Positions 47,864-60,600 of a stretch of DNA of 64,000 nt are shown piece after piece (positions within the stretch are counted from its first letter, which is position 1; every line of letters begins with the position of its first letter). Both the position numbers and the translations under genes were made by a program. Below the pieces are notes generated by a model. It did not search any database and was not told the origin of the DNA. It saw only the letters and a list, made by a program, of their open reading frames with translations. The stretch is from Gorsachius magnificus (taxonomy: Eukaryota > Chordata > Aves > Pelecaniformes > Ardeidae), in NCBI GenBank assembly GCA_034008185.1, contig CM067085.1:55100602-55164601 (forward strand). Direction: 5' to 3'.

Positions 47864-49149
47864 ACATTCAGATATTAAATATAATGTAAAAATGATAGTG
47901 TTTCTATGATATGTTTTCAAAGTTTTCTTGTTACAGAGAGAGATCTATGTTACAAGTAGATGCTACCTATCTTGTGGACAGTTTACTGCTTCCAGTAGTT
48001 GATTATAGGTGAGTTTTCTGGACTGTAACAAAAGACAGTACACTCAAAAAAATCTTTTTCATCTTATTTGTCAAAAATTTATCTAAAAATACTCTATCAG
48101 GTATATTCACAGTTAACCCAAAAGAGTGTGTTTATCTAAAATTTAAAAACAAATCTAAAATTATTTTCAAATCATATGAAAATATCTGAAAAGCATAAAA
48201 ATAACAAAGAGCTCCCATTATGTCCTCAGTCCTGTGAGCTCTTGCTTATAGGTGGGCTGGTTTTTATGTAATTTTGGTAATTTTGGGTGAACCTCATATA
48301 CTCACATGAAGTAATTAGTAGGGTATGTAGGAACAATGTGTTCAGGTCACTTTTTATACTTTTCTGTATGTCATTGGTTTGGTAGCAGGGAATAATGTGG
48401 TTTTTTCCCCCGTCTTCTGCTGCACTCTAATGATCCAGCTACGAATTGTATGAGCAGGCAATAGAAGTGTGTCGTCTTTTAGTAATGAGGAGAAACTTTA
48501 AAAACATGCCAACACACTGGAAGATGAAATACAGTATTAGAAGTGTCTGAGAAGGCTGGTGTTTTATTCATGCTCATGATTAAGCAAGCCATAGAGTGAA
48601 ATTCTTGACAAGAGGCTTGGAAATGGAGAAGGACTTCTTATGCCAATGGTTCTCAGATATCTCTGAATGGGACCCAAAATCGCAGTGATATTTGTTTTCA
48701 ACAATCTGTCCATTTAATCTCTGTCTTCGGTATTATACAGCGAGATGAGAATCTTAATGGCTGAATTTGAATGCTGGTGGTGAACACTGTATCAGGTATT
48801 TGAACTTCTAGGAACAGGAGGTTGATGTGAGGGAGAGTCAATGAAGGCCTTCAAGTCTTGCTTTGTGGAGAGTTAATTTAATCTGGAAGTAAAGGTGCTG
48901 GATAGCAGAGTTCAAATCACTGCTCTTCCACCACTTTTAATACTTCTTTAACAGTCAGAAGTTTTTCCAACCCTGCCATATCCTCACATCATATAGCCAG
49001 TGGCAGTGCCGATCTTCTGAATTTCTGATCTCTGTTTTGGTCTGGGTGAATAACTAAACCTTTCTGCCAAGATCACCCAAGGGAGGGAAGCACAGGTGCT
49101 GGGCGTGCCCAGTGGGGTGTTATGTTTCAGAACACGAATATAAATTTTT

Positions 49150-50750
49150 TTTTAAGGTTCTTTTTCAAATTTTATTCCCTTTCCTGAACCTTGTTCTTCA
49201 GTTGATGCTTTTAAAAACTTGTTTCCCCTTCATATTCAGTTCCGAAGTCCGATGATCCCTGTCTTCCACTGCTTCTGCTTCATCTGTCCTGTTGTCTGCT
49301 CTACCCTCTTCCTGATTTGAAGTCCGTCTGTGTCTAGTTTTCCGAGTGGCCATTAGTTTGCTTCCTTCTTTATGACTTTGCTAAACTCAACCCATTTCTA
49401 TCTTCTCAAATTTTATCCCTCACCATGGGCAAGCCCTGTTTTTTTTTTTTTTTCCCCTTGATAATACGTAGTCCATTGTTTTAGTCTGTTTTTCCAGCCT
49501 GACGCCTTTGATTTCTAGTTTTAGACAGATTTCCTCACTGCCTCAATCATTCCCATGACCTTGTCTTTAGTAAATACTGTTCACTTTATTATCTCTCATT
49601 TCTAAATTCCCGTTCTCTGATCACTACCTGCTCTCTCTTAGCTTATCTGTCTGTCTCTCTCCTCTACCCTGTCACTCACTCCTTTTGGGATCTCCAGTCT
49701 ATTAACCTTTCTGACTCCTTTACTCTTCTCAGCTGCCTCCTTCCTTCATTGGCCTCACTTCCTTTGACTCACTGGTCTTTATTTTCATCTCTATCTGCTT
49801 CTCTATACATGGTTTCTTTGGTTGCTTCTCACAATGCCCTGTCTCCATTCCTCTCCCCAGACATTTTTTCTTGTGATTTCTTAATTTCCATTCCTGCCTT
49901 TCCGAATATCCCTGAAGAGTATGTCAGCACAACATAGCTTTGGACTCAGCTTTGCCTTACTTGTTTTAATTCTTTTTCCAAATGGACTTTTTAACTGCTT
50001 TTATCCCACTTTTTTTTTTCTTGTTGAACTTGCTTGCAGGTTTGCTGTTCATTTTATTTCTCCGTTCATTCTTGATACAAAAATGTATCTTCAAAACCAA
50101 TCCTGATTTTTTCAAAATTGTTCTGCTTCTAAGAATCTGTTTCTGAACCAGGCTTCTCTGCCTCTTGAGTTTTCCCCTTTTATTTCTGTATCTTTTATGT
50201 CTTTCCCTCCTTTTATTGAATGGAGGCTTCCTCTTTAAATCCTCCTTTCATTTCCTTCACTAGCAACCAAATTTCTCTTTCCTCTGTCTTGAAGTGGATG
50301 GCACCCATCATCCTAAGTGGTTCTCTTTTTTTTAATACTTTGCCCTTTTTTGCCCATTTGTCATCCCCTAATTTCATGTACCTGAACACCCTCCCTCCAT
50401 TTTGTTTTCAAGTTTTTGGCTTTACACTTTAGTTTGAATGCCCCAAAATCCAGTGCTTCCTTCCCCACCTTGGTTCTCCCATAGTTCTATCTCCAGATGA
50501 TACCTTGAGTATCCTGCCACAGTCTCAGACCTGTTCAGATTCAAAGATCTAATTTTTCTTCCTAACTGCCTCTAGAGTATTTTCTGACATCCCTGGCAGT
50601 TTTACTTGCCTGTTTTTCAGGGCCGCAACCTTTCTATCCCTGACACTTCTCCCATGCCTGCGTATCAAATGTTTCAAAGTTAGTAGTATCAGATTCCAAC
50701 CCTCTTCATTATCTGTGTTCGTTCTTATCTTTTATCTTCACTGTTTTAAC
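49150..50750. repeat. Long C/T-rich strand-asymmetric block
   Basis: For about 1.6 kb the + strand is strongly enriched in C and T, with many CTCTCT, CTTCC, TTTCC and CCATT words and no strict repeat unit. It yields several short Leu/Ser/Phe-rich open frames on the + strand that are products of composition, not genes. It may be a degenerate tandem repeat. A self dot-plot would show whether a unit survives. Confidence 0.7.
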
Positions 50751-52541
50751 CTCTGTGTCGTTTTGACTTCTTTTCTCCCTTCAAAGTATCAAAATTGACA
50801 GGACTAAACTCCTGTTGTTGGGCTTTAGCAGTTTCATGTGTGAAGAAGGAACTCCACCAAATTACTACTTGTTCTGTGTTTTAAGAGACTTGAGTCTTAT
50901 TTCAGGACTGTAGAGCTGGTGTAGGTTCTGTTCCTTCAAGTACTTCAAAAGTTCTTGAATTTGGGCCTTGATTTAGTTTTCTACCACTTCAGATGCAAAG
51001 TATTTGCCCTTCATTTCTTTAAATTTGTCATTTTGTTTCTTAATTAGATAACATTGTTTTCTTGTTATACATTGATTTAATGCTTTTACCATTCTTGAAA
51101 TAAGAATGTGTTTAAGAGCTTCACTGGCTGGATCCAGTGTTAGGCACAAGGCTCCTCTTTGTTCCTGTCCCACTGGCTTCTCTTATTTGCTGCCCTGTAT
51201 ACCTGGCCTAACTGAAGATACGCTGTCTTACCGTGCAGGGTAGTGCAGATACCAGTGGAGCCAGCTGCAAACAAGGTAGCTTGCATACTTGCAGCAATAC
51301 TGCAAGTTTATTATTGAAAGCTGGATGTTTATTTGCCCTGTAGCTCTAGAACTGAGCTCTGTGCTGTACTACTACTCTGCCCGCGCTACCTTAATTTAAG
51401 GCCAAATGAGACCTGCCTGCATGGTGGACCACATGGTTTTCTGTGTAGGTGTACTATCTGACTTCCCAATTTTATCAGGCTTCCAGAATTGGAAGACTGG
51501 ATGTTTGCAGAGATTCCCTGTTGATCAAATTGTCTGACCTTTGACTGCTTATAATTATCCATAATCTATGTTGAGATTGAGAAGCAAAATTCTCTATAAA
51601 ACTAAGAATTTTGAGGGTTTGGGACTGTAGGATGCAGAGCTGAATGTCACATTCAGTTTGGTGTGTGTGGGTATACACACATTTAATCACTGTTTATTTG
51701 CACCAGAATAATTCTTTTTTCTTTTAGAGGATCAGTTGCTTGTTGGCACAAAACAAAGACTTTTTTAGTATTTTTCAAGTTTGATGTTTATTCTTTGTTG
51801 CCAGTTTGTATCATGTCATACCATTAGTTAATCTGTTCTTCTACAACTGCCTTAATGATGGATGGAGGCCTTCTGCCTTTTGTCTAATTGAAATCTTCTG
51901 TTCATATGGAAATAAAAGTAAGTTAAGAAATTAGATGTACTGAGTCCTTCCTGATAGTTGCGCTTGCTTTGCATTTAAATCTTAGCAATAGGAAGAGGCC
52001 TCAAACTGGACAGAAATTGTCCCCAAGACAGAGGTGTTTTGGAGTTCCCTGCCTCCTCTCCACCTCATAGCTCATCATTTTCTGGCTTCCCAGGGGCACT
52101 TGCTGGGGGCATGGCACTGCCAGTGTATCGAGGGCTTATAGAAACTTGGAAACAAAAATGTTGATACTGTCTTGCTTATGTTCCTGTGGTATCCTTTCTC
52201 AGTGTGAATAGGAAAACTCCCATTTAAAAATGACTAGGAAGATCTTTGGTATTGTTACACAGCTGTTTATTGCTCTTTACACATCTGGCATTAAAAATGT
52301 GTTTGCTGTTACAAAGGGAATTTTATATCATGCAAAGGCACTTAGTGTGCCTTTTAATGTGGTGTTAGTACTCTTCTGTACACTTGGTTTGCTGGTTGTT
52401 TCTTTGATTTCAGTCATGCTGTAAAGATCATTAAAGATGAGTATTGCATTTGCTGGTAAGATTTTGTTGGGAGAGGGGAAGAAGGGAAGTGTTCATTTAT
52501 TTGTTTGAATTTGGCTGCTGATTGTGCTTGAATCAAATGGT

Positions 52542-52798
52542 TAGAATCATTCAGGTTGGAAAGGACCTTGAGAGAGGTCTCTAGTCCAACCTCCTGCTGA
52601 GAGCAGCGTCAATGCTGAATTCAGACTAGGGCTCGGAGTTTCAGACAGTTGGATCTTAAAAACCTCTAAGGATAGAGATTGTGTGGCTTCTCTGGGCAGC
52701 GTGCTCCAGTGCTTAGCTAGCTTCACTGTAAACCTTGTTTTCCTTACATTCAGTCAGAAACTCCTCAGTTAAAATTATGGCCGTTGTTTGTTCTGCCA
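52542..52798 (-). mobile_element. CR1 LINE 3'-end fragment
   Basis: The + strand shows the typical reverse complement of a chicken-type CR1 3' end. AGAATCATTCAGGTTGGAAA is followed by GGACCTTGAGAG, then GTCCAACCTCCTGCT, then GTGGCTTCTCTGGGCAGC and GTGCTCCAGTGCTT. The CTTCACTGTAAA, TTCCTTACATTCAGT and GAAACTCCTC segments follow, ending near GCCGTTGTTTGTTCTGCC. This is the known order for CR1, the dominant LINE of birds and also present in turtles and crocodiles. The copy is 5'-truncated to about 0.26 kb, as most are, and moderately diverged. It carries no coding sequence. It is the best evidence for the avian/sauropsid origin of the window. Confidence 0.9.
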
Positions 52799-54623
52799 GT
52801 CCTCAAATGTTCTTTATATTGCAAAAAAGGTAAGTCAAATATTGAAACAAACAGAGAACTCGTGATGTTTTATTTTCTGAAACTGTTGTTGCAAACAAAT
52901 AAATATGTTCATGTAGTACTTCTGCATCCTGTATGACATGTACACTATATTCATTTACTACTTGAGCGTAAAATAAAATTTTTGGCAGTAAAACTTGATT
53001 TAAAAGTTCTGTGATGTTTATGGCCTGGGTGTCCTCAATTGCTGCCTTTTTAAATCTGCCAGATGTTTCCTGGCGGAGCACAGTTCTTGCCCGCCTTGGT
53101 GAAGCAGGGACGTTAGGATGCTGAACATAACTTTGCGTTTCTGTCTTCTGGAGCCTGCCTTGAAGAAGCTAGCTTACCACCGGGGATGGGAAGGAAGCTA
53201 ACGTGCACCAGAATAACTGGTAGTGATGCGAACTCTTACTTCTAAACTCTCATGTGCTGGTGGAAACTTGCCTAGAGAGATGTATCAAAACTGAATTTGA
53301 CGAGGAAAATGAGTGGGGGGTGGGGGACAGTTTTCAGAGTAATAGTGGGTTTTGGTAAAGTTTCCCATGTGTTAAATGGGAACTCCAAATTTGAAACTTC
53401 TGACCACAAACTTCTTGGAAGCAAAGAATGATGAATAGATTCAATTCCAAATTCAACAGAAATTCAGTCTTATGAGGCAATTTCCTTAAACCAAGAATAA
53501 TTTCTTGATCTTATAAAATACCATTGAACAGTTGCCGATCTGGCGGGGTGATAGTGGCTGTATATCATTTTTGTACTGGAGCCTTTACAAGGCATGTGTT
53601 TCCCTAGACCTGTTTGTGGGGTATCGCAGCTGTCCAGGCTGTCTGGCAGCTGGGGTCCTTTGTCTGCCTCATTCCACATTAGCGGAGCACAGGCGGCAGA
53701 GGGAACGCGGTGACCGAGCGTGCCGTGTGTAGCATTTGCTTCCAAGCAGGTACTGGCATGGGGTGGAGCTGCACATGCTGCTCTGTCCTCTTCCTTACCA
53801 GCACCAGCCGTGTAGGTCAGACCCTCTGGCACTGGGAAACAGTAAAGTTAGAGGTACTGTGTAAACACATATCTTTGATGTACATCAAGTCCACCTTGGT
53901 AGAATTTATTCTGATTTTCATTCATTTGTAATGACTTAATATAATTCAAAAGTTTAAAAAAAAATAATAAAGAAGTTGCAAATGATTCAGTGCTTTTACT
54001 CTTGTGGGAGAATATCTTATAAGGTAAATCAGTTTTGCAGGATTCAATATGCGGTCTTAGCAATAATGATTTTTGTTGCTTATTCTAAAGCAAATAATTA
54101 CTTTAGAGTATAATTTCTCCATACTGTGATCTGTTAGGAATAAAATTCTTCCTGATGTGCTTTTCCTGACTGGATGGGAGGAAATAAAAGGTTGGTTTTT
54201 TTTTCAGAAGCATAGGAAGAACCAAATGCAGTTGCACTGATTTCAACCCCCCAAAAAAGGACTTGTGCTTGAGGCCAGACTGAGCAGCTGTAATGCTTCC
54301 ACTTGTAGTTGGAAGGGAATTCCTCCAAGGCTGAAGCTCTGCTAGACAGACATAGGACAGCTTTCTGAGGACCTCTTTAAAAAGTTCTAATGAGTTTGCA
54401 GGGAAGAAAGGGGTCTTAAGGCATTATTGTTGCGGAGAGTGTTTTTAACACTGTGGGCTCTCTGGTCAGTTTTGGAAATGCTGGGGTTTTCAGCCGCAGT
54501 ACGCGCTAGACTGAATTCAAAGGAAAGGCTGCGTGGTGTGTTTTTGTTGTTGTTTGTTATTTTTTTATAGTTTTTGGTTTGTTTGCCAAACACTTCTCAC
54601 TTTAAAATTATAATTAAAAAATG

Positions 54624-54639
54624 TTCCATATATATGGAA
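54624..54639. repeat. 16-bp perfect palindrome
   Basis: TTCCATATATATGGAA is its own reverse complement. It contains CC and GG separated by eight A/T, close to but longer than the CArG box for SRF (six A/T). Confidence 0.85.
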
Positions 54640-57600
54640 TAATAATTTTATATATATTTATGTATGTTAGCAAGGCTTACAAAACACTGCATGCTGCTTT
54701 ATAGGAAACATTTGTAAGTTGACCTGTTGTCACCCAGATATACTTGCTGCTAGCTGCCCTTGACCGTCACATTGCACCGTTGTGAATGTGAACGTGCTTT
54801 CTTTGTTAAAATCTAAGGACTGATCCTATGAACGTAAAATGCAAGGCGTACACCTTTAAAAAAAAAAAAGTTCCGCATACTGCAAAATGAGCCAATTATT
54901 TGGTCTTTCCAGAGCCCTGTTTCCTGTGTGTGGGTATCAGTGGTAAGTATGGCCGTTAGCTAGGCTGGCGCTGGTTCGAGCATCATTAAATAGAAGCCTG
55001 CTGACACTGGCCATTGATCCAACAGCCAGCACAGGGCCTCTGGGCCACAGTATTTCCTCCCCCATCTCTTACTTCTCTCTGGGGATAACCAATTGGAAGA
55101 AATGACCCACTTGCCTGGAGTTTTTAGAAGCAGTGGGCAATTCGATGTGAATTGTCAGCTCCAGCTAGAAGGGCAAAGGATCACGCAGTTGACCCTTATC
55201 TGTTGTTGGCATTCTGTTGCTGTAACGCTTGGCCATCCCTCACAATGTCATGAATCCCAAGAAGACCTTGTGAAACTCCACCAATGCAGTATTTGGAAAG
55301 CTGTCGCCTTTTAAAGCTGTTATGATACAAAAGGGTGGTGATTGTTTTGAGCTGCAATATTTTTTTAAAAAGTTCTGCTTATTTAGTAATGATGCTAAGC
55401 AATCTGTGTGTAAAACTGTATTTTATTTGAAAGTTGCTTTATTTTTCGTTCTCTGAGTGTACAAGTTGATGTCAATAGTCCCAAAGGGGTAGAAATAAAT
55501 AATTTCAGGTAATATCCATGAAATGGAACATACTATTCATAGATACCATATTCTTCCCATTTATTGCTGTTTTCAATCTTGACTGTTTTCTTTAAACAGC
55601 ATTAATAACTCTCAAAACTGCCACGAGCTTTTATAAATACAATTTAAGCATTCTAATACGGTGTGCTATGAGAACTTTGCATGTATTTTGCAATTAATGA
55701 TTTATAATTATTTTGTTCTGTAAGAAATTTAAATTAGACATGGTATGTTTTTGTTACTAGAGTAGTACCCAAACGCCATAGTCATGGTCAGAATCCCATT
55801 GTCACTAAGTGGTGCATCTATTTGAGGATATTCCTGGATTGAGTACAGTCCGTCATCTAATTAAATAAAGCTTTGCAGTAAGTTGTGTCACATATTGATT
55901 TGGAATGCTGGCAGTCATTTGCCTGCAGCAAAGTACCTTCCAAATGTATAACTTCTGTTTTATGGGGCTCTTATTGGAATTTGGCTTTTTTATGTCCTCC
56001 CGATTTTTAATTTTTGACTTTGTGTAGGACCATCAAGCTACTGCAAAAAACCCCGTAGATCATAATTGTAATTTATTTCACAGTAATTGAGTGTAAAATT
56101 CTGTGCTTAAAATACAATCCTAAAACACAACTTCTTTTAAAGTCATATATTCTGCAGTTCTTTAAAACTTAAAATGTGGTCAGTGTTACATCTTTACATA
56201 ACTTTGTAATTTTATGTAATGAAAACCGGAAATAGAAATTCTTTTTGTTTGACTGCATAAAGTGCCTCAGAGTTGAAATTGCAAAGAAATCAATTGTGTT
56301 CTTCAGACCTCTCAATAATTGTCTTTATATTCATTCTTTAAGGTCCTAACTAAGTTGAAATGCAATATTTCATTCCTGACATTTAATCCATGAAAATGTC
56401 CTTGGAGATATATTATTCCCTTAAAATAATTTACGCGTACTCTACAATGAACGCACACTGCTGGAGGTAGATCAGAATCGGTTTTGCTCTGCTACAGGAC
56501 ATAAACAGGAGACATATACGTGCTTCATTTGAAATTGGTTTATATAATTGTCATATGGCAAAGGTGTTGTAGTCTTGACTATTTTTTGTTGACATTTATA
56601 AAAAAAAAGTACAGTATTGAGCTCTTAGCAGATGATGATTGCATGAACTGACACTGCATCTTTGGCTCTTCTGATTTGTGTAGTATTTTGTTTAGTTTGT
56701 AAATGAATAAAAGTGGTACTTGTGAGCTCAGTCTGTCCAGATATATTAAGGTACAGTAGATTTGTCCGTCAGTACTGTCAGTGTTACCATTTGCCTACAA
56801 GGATATTGTCCCTCGAATGAGCCGTTCTGGGGGAGGCTATGGTATGAACTCATCCTATGGCAAGTACTTCTTTGCTTGTGCAGCCTCTAACCACACTCTC
56901 AGCTGGTGTGTTATGAGCAAGGTAGCATCAGCTTAGTGAAATAGGGCTGACTTGCACATGTGCTAGCATTTATTACTGAATGACTGATGCTGTGGGCTTC
57001 TTCACTGTGCTCAACTCATTTGTACGCTGGGTGTTGCCAGTCTTACCAAAATGACAGAACATCTAGCACAGGGTTGTCTTTATAGGAGTTAGTTAATGGC
57101 TAGAACTTTCTGCATCCAAAAGTCTATTAAAAACCGCAATAAGTCATTACTTTGGACTTGTATGCTTCTTGTACACCTCTGCTCATACTTACTCATGTTA
57201 ATCAAATTATTTCTCCTACTAGTTAAGAAAGAAGAATGGAGCAAGAATTCCATTGTGGTAGTGCCTCCTCTTTATATTTCTGAACTAGCTAAAAGTCTTA
57301 AATGTGTATGGCATAGGAATATCTGTTCTATTGAATTCTATGGATGTCCATCTTTGGACACCATACAGACAGTCGATTATTTACATATACTCAGCATTCA
57401 TTATGTGGATGTGGGTGTTGTAGATGCTTTTAAACAGGGTGTCTGAAAAATCACTTGAGTGCTATTGAAAAGCCTGATCTCCTGCTCAGTGTGGAAAAAC
57501 ACGGCGCACTTTGCACCTTAATGACCCTGAGCCTGCAGGTTGGCCCTAATTATGTCTCTGTTTCCATTTTATTTTTCCATGCAACTTGCGCAATACAGGT

Positions 57601-60600
57601 TTCCATCACGTATCAGACAGATGTGCCCAGGCAGAATACTTCATAGCAAATTGTGTAAGTGAGCAGGAGTCCTAGAGGAGTCCAGCAACTTTGGAGCAGC
57701 ATGCAAACCTCACAACTTCTGCCTTCCTCTTGTGTATTCATAGTTCTGGTTTCTGCTCTTTTTCTGGAGTGTAGCCAGTTCTTACAGTGCTTCTGGCCTT
57801 TTTTTAGCATTCCCAATTTCTGTGGGATTCTGCATTTCACACTGTGCTTAGCTCTCAGTTCTGTCTTTTACCTCTTAGCTTTGCTCCGTTCTGTGCTTTT
57901 CTGTGCTTTGAGAATCTTTCCTTTCAATGTTACGCCCTTTTCACAGCATCTGGCATGGTAACTTTGTACTTCTCTTATTCTCCTAGTAATTTTGTGCTTG
58001 CTTTCTCATGTACTTCTTCTGTGATTTGAGGATGAGATTGCTTTTGTGGTTTCTTTCCCCATCTCCCTAGGGGGACATTAAAATCCCTTTCCATTCTGAG
58101 AATCCGGTAACATCGTGAACTACTTTGCTAGAGTCCCAGTTACGCAGAAGTTGGACTAGGAGCCTCTGTGCAGGCTTTGTGTTACTTATGTGGATCACAA
58201 AGGATGCATTACAAAATATAATTTGCACATGACCACTATCGAGAAAATTGAGAGGCCACAGTATGCAGGATTTTGAGGGGAAAAAATTTGCCTGAGTGGA
58301 GATCTCAAGTAGCACTCAGCATAGTGCGGGATTAGGTCTTAAGCAAACACTCTTTATAAGAGTACTTGTGCAGCATTGCAAGTAGCAAAGCAATTACCCA
58401 AAGGATAGCGCCTCTTGAAATGATTGCTGCGATTTGGCTAGCACTGGTAAACTTGCTTGTTTTCTTTGTCTATATTTCGTCCATTAATATTCACTGCAGA
58501 GCAAAGCAAATAGTGATTTTTTTTTTTTTTGAGAGAGAGACTTTTGTTGATAGATGTGGACTGTATAAAAATGAAGGATTTTTCTGTCGTCGTATAACAA
58601 ATACACTTCTCTTTGATTCAGCACTAAACTTTAAGAACCAATGAGGATCCAGACAGTGATTTTTTTTTTTTTAATTTTATTGATTTGAGTTTTTTAATGG
58701 CACTTCCTTGTATTGTTGCCAGCAAATATAACTGCATATTTGGTTATAGTTCCATAACATCTTTTTTAATTAAAACTTCTAGTTTCTTAGCTTGTCTTTC
58801 ATCGCAAGATCTGCTGCCCTTAATGGAAAATATAGAGAGCAGCAGTGTTTTGCAGAATCTTATTCATTCTGTGATAGATGTTGTCTTCCACACAGCTATC
58901 AATACACAAATACCAAAATGCTTTTAAATCCTTGAATCTGCCTGAGATTGGTACTTACATTATTCATGCTCACTTACTTTTGTAGATAAGTATTTCTTGG
59001 TCTATTTACTAATATTCTTTTGATTTCTCAGGCTTGATGGGCCACTGGCATTGGCAGGTGGTGGAATGACACAATGCAATATGATATGCCAAAGTAGTTG
59101 GGCATCACTTGTCATCTTGTAGACAAGTGAGGCAGAGGAAATGAGAGAATACATGAGTCTCTCAAATATGCAGGCAAAAAAAAATGACATCTTCCATAGG
59201 ATAGAAATCTTTTTCTCTAACTGCCTCCTTCCATCTTGTTCCCAGAGTGGTTCGGTTTCTCATGCTATTTTATCTACACCATATATGAGATACTGTAAGT
59301 GAGTATGTGAAACATTTTACCTGTAATAAATACCTCCATGTATAATTTCACTTCTCTTAAGATTCTTGCTTGCTTTCTGTAGTGCAAATAAGAAGCCATT
59401 AAAGGTAGTAAAGATATAATGATCTTCAGTGTTATGACCTATGCTAAATGCAAAGTATGTAAGCATATATCTTGCTATAAAGAACTGCTCAGTTTGCTGT
59501 GATTTCATAGCGATTGTTTGGGTTTTGACCGCACAGGATTGGTCACTTTGTTTCAGGCAGGGGCATATCTCAATGGTCCATCAAGTTGTTCAAAAGCACA
59601 GATGCTCATGCATGGATTTAAGGGGGAGCTATCCATGAACATGTTTCTCAATTTTTGATCCTTCTAGGATAGCATGGTGAGAAATGCTCAGCAAATTTCT
59701 CCCTCAGATTATCTGTTTTTCCTGAAGTTTGAGATCTACAAAAGCTTTATTAAACCTATCGCAATACATTGGTGCCAATAGAATGAGGTCGTTGGAAGAG
59801 CAGCCTGTGTTGTTTCTTTACCTACCTCTGAGGATACTCGGTATGCTCTTCCCCCTGTATGCGTGCAGCAAGCATGAGTGAAGAGGCAAATGCAAGCATA
59901 CTAAATCCTGCGAAGTAATAGCATAGCTCATGTAGCTCACTTGGAAAGCTCACCGCAGGTCCAAAGCAGCTCTTCTCATCCTGTGAGCTGCTCAGCTGCA
60001 TAGTTCCTCTTCTGGATGCTCCTAAGATCTGCAGCAGAGGATCTGTCCCTGGTTGTGGAGGAGGTTGTGAAGGAGTGAATACGGTTATGATGTTGAGAAA
60101 AAGGAGTGGCCCAGTACAGAAAGGGAGTTTCCTTAAAATCCTTTGCGTAGTAATAGATGAACTTCCTGAGGATGGTTTGGGCTGTGAGCTTTACAAAGGT
60201 TGTGCTTAAAGGTGATGTGTAACTTTTTCTCCTGACTGCCTTGCTTTCGGAGTAAGCACAGTAAGTTTGGTGCTTGAGGTTGATCAGGATCAATGTCTTC
60301 CAGATTGCCTCTGCATTGCTAAAATGCACTCTAGCTCCTTTATTTTGGAACTTCCTTTATCTGATGTAGGAGCTTAGTATTTTTAAAGATCTGTCTGCAG
60401 GTATGTCTATTTGTATAGCTAATTTATAGCAAATTTTGGACCAAACTTAATTTGGAAAGAAAAAAAATGATGCTTTCCATTATTTTTCCTATAGTGCATT
60501 ATCTTGTGTTTGACCATAGTGAAAAATCATCAGCTATTTTTTTCCTTTTGATAAATTAATTTTGCAGTTCCTCCCAGTTTCCTCCAATCTTGACAGTTCT

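Larger units (their letters stand above)
1..47885 (+). other. NEK7: NEK7 gene, 5'-truncated by the window edge
   Basis: This is the span of the serine/threonine kinase NEK7, running off the left edge of the window. Seven exons with AG/GT boundaries splice without a frame break into 236 residues and a stop. Added to the 66 N-terminal residues expected upstream, this makes exactly the 302 residues of vertebrate NEK7. Known biology of the family: NEK7 is a small NEK made almost only of a kinase domain. It is activated by NEK9 in mitosis, acts in spindle assembly, centrosome separation and cytokinesis, and in mammals binds NLRP3 to license inflammasome assembly. NEK6 is excluded by the C-terminal end (HAHTASS), by Lys rather than Glu in the SSKTTAAHS activation segment, and by the YYASF motif. 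The promoter, 5' UTR and first coding exon are outside the window. Confidence 0.97.
45115..47885 (+). other. NEK7: Predicted NEK7 3' UTR (end approximate)
   Basis: The region after the stop codon is AT-rich, has no long open frame and contains four AATAAA signals, the last at 47858-47863. The last signal is followed by TG/T-rich sequence (gtgtttctatgatatg and tttcaaagttttcttgtt), a plausible downstream element. A 3' UTR of about 2.8 kb fits the long NEK7 3' UTR known in mammals. The true cleavage site needs cDNA or 3'-end sequencing. Confidence 0.65.

Noticed and set aside
56817..56940. Small + strand frame starting MSRSGGGYGMNSSYG, reminiscent of Gly/Tyr-rich RNA-binding proteins
   Set aside because: Only about 40 codons, similarity limited to a few residues, no supporting neighbours; most likely chance.
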